Shown here one piece after another: positions 1 through 5,131 of a DNA stretch of 5,131 bases; the first letter of the stretch is position 1; every line of letters starts with the position of its first letter. The translations under genes were made by a program, and so were the position numbers. Source of the stretch: Cytophagales bacterium (GTDB lineage: Bacteria > Bacteroidota > Bacteroidia > Cytophagales > MED-G16); NCBI GenBank assembly GCA_029940715.1, contig JAPYTU010000091.1:1-5131 (forward strand), given 5' to 3'. The notes under the pieces were generated by a model, which had not been told where the DNA came from, made no database searches, and was given only the letters and a program-made list of their open reading frames with translations.

Positions 1-486
1 GGACAAGAAACTTCAACAAACGTAATTCCACCTACTCGATTTGGAGCAAAAGATATTGAAGATTTGTCTTGGAAAAATATTTTAGAAGCTTATTCGTGTT
101 CAGAATGCGGAAGGTGTACTAGTGAATGCCCAGCAAATATTACAGGGAAAAAACTTTCTCCAAGAAAAATTATGATGGACGTAAGAGATAGGGCAGAAGA
201 AGTGGGGAAATGTCTAGATGATAAAAAATCAACAAACAAAAAATCATTATTTTCTGACTATATCTCCAAAGAAGAAATTTTTGCATGTACATCGTGTAAT
301 GCTTGCGTAGAAGCGTGCCCAATCAATATAAACCCTCTAGAAGTAATTCTAGAATTAAGAAGGTTTAGTGCACTTGAAGAATCCAGTTCACCTAGTGAAT
401 GGAATGCTATGTTTCAAAATATAGAAACCAATTATTCACCGTGGAAATTTCCAATTGATGATAGATTTAATTGGTCAAAAGAATAA
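1..486 (+). CDS. Membrane-type (Fe-S)-binding protein with two [4Fe-4S] clusters, 5' end missing
   Basis: The frame is open from the first base of the window (GQETSTNVIPP...), so this is the last 161 residues of a longer protein; the TTG at 64 is internal, not a start. Two ferredoxin-type motifs of the form CxxCxxCxxxCP are visible: C33, C36, C39, C43 and C96, C99, C102, C106 (counted from the window start). Each should bind one [4Fe-4S] cluster, as in HdrC or the N-terminus of GlpC, passing electrons to a partner. Bacteroidota relatives, from memory, are about 440 residues long with N-terminal membrane helices resembling a nitrate-reductase gamma subunit; that part is outside the window, so membrane location is inferred. 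The C-terminal tail is rich in Trp and acidic residues and ends in NWSKE. The stop lies 3 nt before the CCG-domain gene, its probable electron-transfer partner. The physiological substrate is unknown. The Fe-S assignment is firm. Confidence 0.9.
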   Translation, partial: GQETSTNVIPPTRFGAKDIEDLSWKNILEAYSCSECGRCTSECPANITGKKLSPRKIMMDVRDRAEEVGKCLDDKKSTNKKSLFSDYISKEEIFACTSCNACVEACPININPLEVILELRRFSALEESSSPSEWNAMFQNIETNYSPWKFPIDDRFNWSKE

Positions 487-489
487 ATT

Positions 490-1260
490 ATGAAAGTCAA
501 TACAATTCAAAATTTTATAGAATCTAATAAAAATCCAGAAATATTATTTTGGGTTGGATGTGCCGGATCTTTTGATGAGCGTTATAAAAAAGTTACTAAA
601 GCTTTTATAAAAATATTAAACAAATTAGAAGTTGATTACGCGGTTCTCGGAAAAGAAGAACGTTGTACCGGAGACCCAGCAAGAAGAGCAGGAAATGAAT
701 ATTTATTTCAAATGCAAGCATTAAATAATATTTCAACACTAAACCAATACAACATAAAAAAAATAGTAACCACATGTCCCCATTGTTTTAACACTTTAAA
801 AAATGAATATCCAGAATTAGGTGGAAATTATAATGTAATCCATCATACCGAATTTTTAAATGAACTGCTTGATAAAGGAAAAATAATAACAAAAAAAACG
901 AATCAAAAAATAACTTATCATGATTCGTGTTACCTAGGAAGAGGAAATAAAATTTATGAGGCTCCAAGATCAATAATTAATTCCATTTCAAAAAATCTAA
1001 TTGAAATGAAAAGAAATAAAGAAAAAGGATTGTGCTGTGGGGCCGGAGGAGCACAAATTTTTAAAGAATCTGAAAATGGAACCGTAGAAATAAATATCGA
1101 AAGAATTAAAGAAGTTGAAAAATCAAATGCAGAAACTGTCGTTTCAGCTTGTCCATTTTGTTTAACCATGATAAACGATGGTATAAAAGGAGAAGACATA
1201 GATTCAAAAATACAAGTTAAAGATATAGCAGAATTACTTGAAGAAAATTTAAATAACTAA
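490..1260 (+). CDS. CCG-domain (Fe-S)-binding protein, HdrB/HdrD/GlpC-like
   Basis: This 256-residue soluble protein has two tandem cysteine-rich (CCG) domains, the family found in heterodisulfide reductase HdrB/HdrD, GlpC and LutA/LldE. The N-terminal copy has C24, C59 and the pair C96-P-H-C99. The C-terminal copy has C147, the canonical C182-C183-G184 and the pair C221-P-F-C224. In the first copy the CCG triplet reads C59-T60-G61 followed by DPARRAGNE; I recall this variant as usual for Bacteroidota members, so it is probably not a defect. Such domains hold an unusual [4Fe-4S] cluster acting in thiol/disulfide or quinone-linked redox chemistry. The 3-nt gap from the dicluster protein upstream suggests that the two form one complex, a split version of the fused GlpC/HdrD layout. 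Substrate and electron acceptor cannot be read from the sequence. LutA (lactate utilisation) is a less likely identity, because no LutB or LutC is adjacent. Confidence 0.9.
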   Translation: MKVNTIQNFIESNKNPEILFWVGCAGSFDERYKKVTKAFIKILNKLEVDYAVLGKEERCTGDPARRAGNEYLFQMQALNNISTLNQYNIKKIVTTCPHCFNTLKNEYPELGGNYNVIHHTEFLNELLDKGKIITKKTNQKITYHDSCYLGRGNKIYEAPRSIINSISKNLIEMKRNKEKGLCCGAGGAQIFKESENGTVEINIERIKEVEKSNAETVVSACPFCLTMINDGIKGEDIDSKIQVKDIAELLEENLNN

Positions 1261-1262
1261 TT

Positions 1263-1742
1263 ATGTATATTTCTTATGATAATGTTTCTCCTAAATCAAA
1301 ATCATGGATATATATTCTATCTAAAAATATCGACAAAAAAATTCTTTTAGACTTAAATACATTTCTAATTAAAATATGTGAAGATTGGAAATCACATGGT
1401 CAAATCACAACAGCATCTTACGTAATTTCAAATAATAGATTTATTATATTATTTGCAGAAGATAATAACTTAATCAGTGGTTGTTCCATTGATAAATCGA
1501 ATAAAGAACTAAGAAAAAAATTAAATCAACTAAAAATAGATTTACTACCTAATTCTAAAATAGGTATCTTTAAAGAAGATAAAATTGAATTTTTTGAAAA
1601 AATAGATTTAATTAATTTAATTAAAAATAAAAAAATACTTTTATCTCAAAATATGATTAATACAACAATTAATAATAAAGAATCGTTTGATAAAAAATGG
1701 GTTTTACCTTTAAAAAATTCATGGATTTCTAAATTTTTATAA
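1263..1742 (+). CDS. Conserved Bacteroidota protein of unknown function (often mislabelled 'ABC transporter ATPase')
   Basis: This 159-residue protein has no signal peptide or obvious membrane helix. It matches, from memory, a small Bacteroidota family with a conserved N-terminal half: W15-I-Y, H45-G, R59-F-I-I, and the core S72-G-C-S-I-D77. A C-terminal pair of tryptophans (W146 and W154) closes the protein just before its end (SWISKFL). Databases often call relatives 'ABC transporter ATPase', but there is no Walker A loop, Walker B or LSGGQ signature here, so that name should not be used. It starts 2 nt after the CCG-domain gene and its stop overlaps the next start (TAATG), so it is part of the same transcript. 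Linkage to the Fe-S pair suggests a role in its assembly or function, but this is only inference. The gene is noticeably AT-rich, with long runs of Lys, Ile, Asn and Leu in the second half. Confidence 0.85.
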   Translation: MYISYDNVSPKSKSWIYILSKNIDKKILLDLNTFLIKICEDWKSHGQITTASYVISNNRFIILFAEDNNLISGCSIDKSNKELRKKLNQLKIDLLPNSKIGIFKEDKIEFFEKIDLINLIKNKKILLSQNMINTTINNKESFDKKWVLPLKNSWISKFL

Positions 1743-3709
1743 TGAAAAATAAATATTTACTTTTCCTTTTACACTTGTGTTGTATAAGCTTTGTGTTTTC
1801 GTGCATAACTTCAAAAACAGCACAAAAAAATTTCAATAATGCAGAATTTAATACTGCTGCATATAAATACCAAAAACTTCTTAAAGAGGGCGATAGTGAA
1901 ATCAATTTTTTGCTAGCTGAATCTTATAGAAAATCTAATAATTTATGGAAAGCAGAAAAATATTATAAAGATGCTATTACAAATGGCTATAAAGATGAAA
2001 TAGCATATTACTACCTTTTACAAGCACTTAAAGCTAATAATAATTTTGAAGAAGCTGATTCTTTAATATCTTCATACTTATCTAAATCCAACAACGAAGA
2101 AATATCAAAACTCATTAGAATAGAGGCTAAAAACATAGCCAATCTTAAATTATATCCTGACACCAGTTATTATAAAGTAAAAAATTTAAATGCTATAAAT
2201 ACAAACTTTGCAGAATACTCTCCTTCATATTCTAATGGTAAGTTATATTTTGTATCAAATAGAAGCCTTGATAAAATATACAAAGGAACTGGAACACCAT
2301 TTACCGATATATATGAAATTAAAACGAAAGGTGCTATTGTTAACATAGAAACTCTAAAAAAACTTGAAGAAAACATAAATGAAAGTGAAATAAACGAAGG
2401 GTCTATTACATTTTCTAGTGATGGACTATACATGGTCTTTGCAAAAGGAAATGATGGAAAAAGTTCTGGAAGAAATAATGTTGATTTATACTATTCTAGA
2501 TTTCGAGGAAAAAAATGGACAAATCCAAGACTTTTAAATGTAAGTACCTCTAGAAGCTGGGACTCAACACCTTTTTTAACTAAGGACGGAAAAACATTAT
2601 ACTTTGCATCAAACAAAGCAAAAGGATTTGGGGGAACCGATATTTATAAAGCAAATGTCAATAGAAGAGGAAGGTGGATAAATATTCAAAATTTAGGACC
2701 AGAGATAAACACACCAGGGAACGAAATGTTTCCTTCAGTATCTCAAGATGGACGATTGTTTTTTTCCTCAGATAATCACGAGAGCTTTGGTGGATTAGAT
2801 ATTTTAGTTGCCACAAGAAAAGCAGGAAAAATTTCTGTTAGCAATCCAGGTAAACCTTTAAACTCAAGAGGTGATGATTTTGGAATAAACTTATTTAATC
2901 CAACCAGAGGATTTTTTACATCTAACAGAGATGGAGGTAAAGGTGATGATGATATATACACATTTGTAAATAATGATCCCAATCTTAAAATTGTAAATTA
3001 TACTTTAAAAGGAACAACTCTTACCCCAAAAGATCAATCTAACTTTTCGATATTAGGAAATAGTGTAGTGAAATTATTAGATAAAAATGAACATATAATT
3101 GAAGAAACATTCACTGATAATAATGGTAAGTTTGAATTTACAGTATTTACTGATGAAGAATATATATTAATTGGAGAAAAAGAAAATTACTTTAGTTCTC
3201 GTTCAGACTTTAGTACAATTGGAAAATCTTTAGATAAATCAAAACTTAAAGAATTTATAACAAATGTAAACTTTGAAAAAAATCTTATTTTAGATCAAAT
3301 TATTATAGATAAATCCATAGTTCTAGATAACATTTATTATGATTTAGATAAAGCAGGCATAAGAACTGATGCTGCAATAGAATTAAATAAACTAGTAACA
3401 ATAATGAACGATAATCCAACAATATCGATTGAGCTTAGTTCTCATACTGATGATAGAGCTAGTCCAGAATATAATCAAGATCTTTCTCAGAGAAGAGCAG
3501 AATCTGCTGTGTTTTACATTATATCAAAAGGCATTGATCAAAATAGAATTACAGCTAAAGGCTATGGAGAATCTCAGTTAAAAATACTAAACGCAAAAAC
3601 CGAAGAAGAACATCAGATTAACAGAAGAACTGAATTTAAAGTAACAAGTTATGAACTTATTGAAGAAGCTGAAGATTCACAAACTGAAGAAAGGTTCTTT
3701 ATTAATTAA
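1742..3709 (+). CDS. OmpA-family outer-membrane lipoprotein with TPR, PD40 propeller and CRD domains (PorE-like)
   Basis: This 655-residue lipoprotein has a short signal peptide ending in the lipobox V18-F-S-C21, so signal peptidase II should cleave before C21. Residues about 30-135 look like tetratricopeptide helices. Residues about 155-410 hold five PD40-type beta-propeller blades, each with a turn such as YSNGKLYFVSN or TKDGKTLYFASN (near 160, 223, 278, 332 and 383). Residues about 419-490 resemble a carboxypeptidase-regulatory-like domain (TDNNGKFEF). Residues about 525-635 are an OmpA C-terminal domain; D570 in SHTD and R585 in LSQRRA match the residues of E. coli OmpA (D271, R286) that bind the diaminopimelate of peptidoglycan. 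The domain order and length match PorE of the type IX secretion system, which tethers the machinery to the cell wall. Similar paralogues, usually beside porP/sprF genes, are common in Flavobacteriia, and no such gene is visible here, so porE is not assigned. The ATG overlaps the previous stop by 1 nt. Confidence 0.92.
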   Translation: MKNKYLLFLLHLCCISFVFSCITSKTAQKNFNNAEFNTAAYKYQKLLKEGDSEINFLLAESYRKSNNLWKAEKYYKDAITNGYKDEIAYYYLLQALKANNNFEEADSLISSYLSKSNNEEISKLIRIEAKNIANLKLYPDTSYYKVKNLNAINTNFAEYSPSYSNGKLYFVSNRSLDKIYKGTGTPFTDIYEIKTKGAIVNIETLKKLEENINESEINEGSITFSSDGLYMVFAKGNDGKSSGRNNVDLYYSRFRGKKWTNPRLLNVSTSRSWDSTPFLTKDGKTLYFASNKAKGFGGTDIYKANVNRRGRWINIQNLGPEINTPGNEMFPSVSQDGRLFFSSDNHESFGGLDILVATRKAGKISVSNPGKPLNSRGDDFGINLFNPTRGFFTSNRDGGKGDDDIYTFVNNDPNLKIVNYTLKGTTLTPKDQSNFSILGNSVVKLLDKNEHIIEETFTDNNGKFEFTVFTDEEYILIGEKENYFSSRSDFSTIGKSLDKSKLKEFITNVNFEKNLILDQIIIDKSIVLDNIYYDLDKAGIRTDAAIELNKLVTIMNDNPTISIELSSHTDDRASPEYNQDLSQRRAESAVFYIISKGIDQNRITAKGYGESQLKILNAKTEEEHQINRRTEFKVTSYELIEEAEDSQTEERFFIN

Positions 3710-3728
3710 TTATTTACTTTTTTATAAT

Positions 3729-4886
3729 ATGTCTAAAAGATATTTAAGAAGAGGAGTATCATCAAAAAAAGAAGATATACATAATGCAATTAGAAATATA
3801 GACAAAGGATTATTTCCTAATGCCTTTTGTAAAATAGTTCCAGATATATTATCAAATGATCCTAATTATTGTAATATAATGCATGCTGATGGAGCAGGAA
3901 CAAAATCTTCGTTAGCTTACTTGTACTGGAAAGAGACAAATGATATAAGTGTTTGGAGAGGGATTGCTCAAGATGCGTTAATTATGAATATTGATGATTT
4001 AATTTGTGTGGGAGCTATAGACAATATACTCATGTCATCTACAATTGGGAGAAATAAACACTTAATACCTGGTGAAGTAATTTCAGAAATAATTCAAGGA
4101 ACAAATGATGTTATCAACTTATTAAAAAATAATAATATTAATATAACTGCTACTGGAGGAGAAACTGCTGATGTAGGAGACATTGCTAAAACCATAATAG
4201 TAGATAGTACAATAGTTGCAAGAGAAAAAAGAGAAAATATTATTTCGAATCAGATACAAAACGGAGATGTTATTATTGGTTTAGCATCTTTTGGCCAATC
4301 GACTTATGAAAATGAATATAATAGTGGAATAGGCAGTAATGGACTTACCTCTGCTCGACATGATATTCTCCACAACTCATACGCCAATAAATATCCTGAA
4401 AGTTTTAGTGATGAAATAAATAAAGATTTAATTTATTGTGGAAAAAACCTATTAACAGATCCATCTAAAACTGCAGAAAATATTGGAAAATTATTATTAT
4501 CACCAACAAGAACCTATGCCCCCGTTTTTCAAAAGATATTAAAAAAATTTAGAAAAAAAATATCTGGAATTATACATTGTACAGGTGGAGGTCAAACTAA
4601 GATTTTACACTTCGTTAAAAACTGCAGAATAATAAAAGATAATATGCTAGAAATACCTGAAATATTTAATATTATTAAAAAGCAAACTAATACTAGCTGG
4701 AAAGAAATGTATGAAGTTTTTAATATGGGTCATAGAATGGAAATATATTGTAATAGTTCATTAGCAAATGAAATAATTAGTATATCAAAAAGCTTTAATA
4801 TAGAGGCACAAGTTATAGGTAAAGTAGAAAAAAGTGACAAAAAAGAATTAATTATTGAATCAAAAGAAATTAAAATTGAATACTAA
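3729..4886 (+). CDS. purM: Phosphoribosylformylglycinamidine cyclo-ligase (AIR synthase), Bacteroidota type
   Basis: This 385-residue cytosolic enzyme should convert formylglycinamidine ribonucleotide plus ATP to aminoimidazole ribonucleotide, ADP and phosphate, the fifth step of purine synthesis. PurM landmarks are clear: DGAGTKS (54-60), MNIDDLICVGA (86-96), GGETADV (143-149), GLASFGQST (184-192) with SNGLTSAR (203-210), LSPTRTYAP (257-265), HCTGGGQTK (283-291) and FNMGHRMEIY (331-340). It is longer and more divergent than the roughly 345-residue E. coli enzyme; I recall this form as typical of Bacteroidota, where it is also named 'AIR synthase-related'. The frame is open back to an ATG at 3651, which would add 26 Lys/Leu-rich residues and overlap the lipoprotein gene. 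The start at 3729 is preferred because relatives begin with MS-x-RY-x-x-RGVS and because it clears the upstream stop by 19 nt. No Shine-Dalgarno sequence is visible. It may be the last gene of the upstream transcript. Confidence 0.93.
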   Translation: MSKRYLRRGVSSKKEDIHNAIRNIDKGLFPNAFCKIVPDILSNDPNYCNIMHADGAGTKSSLAYLYWKETNDISVWRGIAQDALIMNIDDLICVGAIDNILMSSTIGRNKHLIPGEVISEIIQGTNDVINLLKNNNINITATGGETADVGDIAKTIIVDSTIVAREKRENIISNQIQNGDVIIGLASFGQSTYENEYNSGIGSNGLTSARHDILHNSYANKYPESFSDEINKDLIYCGKNLLTDPSKTAENIGKLLLSPTRTYAPVFQKILKKFRKKISGIIHCTGGGQTKILHFVKNCRIIKDNMLEIPEIFNIIKKQTNTSWKEMYEVFNMGHRMEIYCNSSLANEIISISKSFNIEAQVIGKVEKSDKKELIIESKEIKIEY

Positions 4887-4937
4887 AACGTATAACCTTT
4901 TAAACAAATATTAATTTCTGAATAGCTTTAATAACAC

Positions 4938-5131
4938 ATGAAACAGACGCAAGACAAAAATAAGCTGATTCAAGATTTAAAAGTTATTACTGGCGATAAA
5001 TATATTCTTACCGCTAAATTGAGCAAACAACCTTATTCTAAAGGATGGCGATATGGTGCAGGGGAAGCTTCTGCGGTTGCTAAACCAGGAACATTGCTTG
5101 AAATTTGGAAGATTCTGAAGATTTGTGTGGA
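4938..5131 (+). CDS. dld: Quinone-dependent D-lactate dehydrogenase (FAD-binding), N-terminus only
   Basis: The first 64 residues of a gene that runs off the window. They align by eye, without gaps, with the start of E. coli Dld: GDKYILT matches GSSHLLT, YSKGWRYGAGEA matches YRKGFRSGQGDA, and KPGTLLEIWKILKICV matches FPGSLLELWRVLKACV. This is the beginning of the FAD-binding domain; the main flavin-contact motifs and the Dld membrane-binding region lie downstream and cannot be checked. The family enzyme is a peripheral membrane flavoprotein of about 570 residues that oxidises D-lactate to pyruvate and reduces quinone. The start is well fixed: a stop (TAA, 4932-4934) sits two codons upstream in frame. 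The 51-nt gap before it (4887-4937) shows no clear terminator or strong promoter. The fragment uses more G- and C-ending codons than purM next door (19 of 64 against 7 of the last 60), including CTG, GCG and AAG. Confidence 0.85.
   Translation, partial: MKQTQDKNKLIQDLKVITGDKYILTAKLSKQPYSKGWRYGAGEASAVAKPGTLLEIWKILKICV

Noticed and set aside
64..486. Reading gene 1 as a complete 140-residue ferredoxin-like protein starting at the TTG at 64
   Set aside because: The frame is open to base 1, the upstream residues (RFGAKDIEDLSW) match what I recall of the longer family, and relatives are several hundred residues long, so the 5' end is missing.
788..1199. Two overlapping reverse-strand open frames opposite the CCG-domain gene
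   Set aside because: They lie wholly opposite a gene with clear family motifs, their translations are low-complexity Phe/Leu/Ser-rich strings typical of antisense to AT-rich code, and no domain is recognisable.
1604..1632. Repeated TTTAATTAA units, looking like a short tandem or palindromic repeat
   Set aside because: The stretch is inside gene 3 and encodes its Asp/Leu/Ile/Asn/Lys-rich segment in normal codons; it reflects AT-rich composition. A similar TTAATTAAT at the lipoprotein stop is also compositional.
2170..2982. Reverse-strand open frames (2170-2433 and 2776-2982) opposite the lipoprotein gene
   Set aside because: They are mirror frames of the beta-propeller repeats, with no motif and no separate start context; the forward frame fully explains the sequence.
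4898..4930. Possible Bacteroidota promoter before dld: TTTT at 4898-4901 and TAGCTTTA at 4923-4930
   Set aside because: The downstream box resembles TAnnTTTG with one mismatch and the spacing (21 nt) is acceptable, but the upstream box lacks the G of TTTG and such matches are frequent by chance in AT-rich DNA; it is too weak to annotate.
4887..4937. Terminator after purM
   Set aside because: I found no G+C-containing inverted repeat followed by a T run in this 51-nt gap, so there is no support for an intrinsic terminator.
490..5131. Link between the Fe-S pair and dld as one lactate-oxidation pathway (LutA-like plus Dld)
   Set aside because: CCG-domain proteins do occur in lactate oxidation, but LutB and LutC are absent, two unrelated genes lie between, and Dld works alone with quinone. 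Proximity is not enough.

Overview
The window is a compact stretch of one-strand genes from a very AT-rich bacterial genome. Protein features point to the Bacteroidota, most likely the Flavobacteriales: a three-gene Fe-S/Fe-S/small-protein block that I know from that phylum, an outer-membrane lipoprotein combining a Bacteroidota-style beta-propeller with an OmpA domain, and the Bacteroidota form of PurM. No gene has a recognisable Shine-Dalgarno sequence before its start, which also fits the phylum. Very short spacers and low G+C suggest a streamlined, perhaps marine, flavobacterium; this last point is inference.

Layout, all on the + strand: (1) 1-486, the C-terminal part of a membrane-type iron-sulfur protein with two [4Fe-4S] motifs, cut by the window start; (2) 490-1260, a cysteine-rich CCG-domain protein resembling the catalytic part of heterodisulfide reductase or GlpC; (3) 1263-1742, a small soluble protein of a conserved Bacteroidota family often mislabelled 'ABC transporter ATPase'; (4) 1742-3709, an outer-membrane lipoprotein with TPR, PD40 beta-propeller, carboxypeptidase-regulatory-like and OmpA peptidoglycan-binding domains, the same order as PorE of the type IX secretion system; (5) 3729-4886, purM for purine synthesis; (6) 4938 to the window end, the N-terminus of a quinone-dependent D-lactate dehydrogenase (Dld).

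Genes 1 to 4 are separated by 3, 2 and -1 nt and are almost certainly one transcript. purM follows after 19 nt and could be co-transcribed. Genes 1 and 2 together look like a split HdrD/GlpC-type electron-transfer enzyme, presumably membrane-anchored through the missing N-terminus of gene 1. Gene 3 travels with them but has no known function. The lipoprotein is an envelope gene and purM and dld are metabolic, so the window is a string of housekeeping-type modules rather than one pathway. I see no mobile element, CRISPR array, RNA gene or long non-coding stretch. The longest non-coding gap is 51 nt (4887-4937). The least understood part is the Fe-S pair with its small partner.
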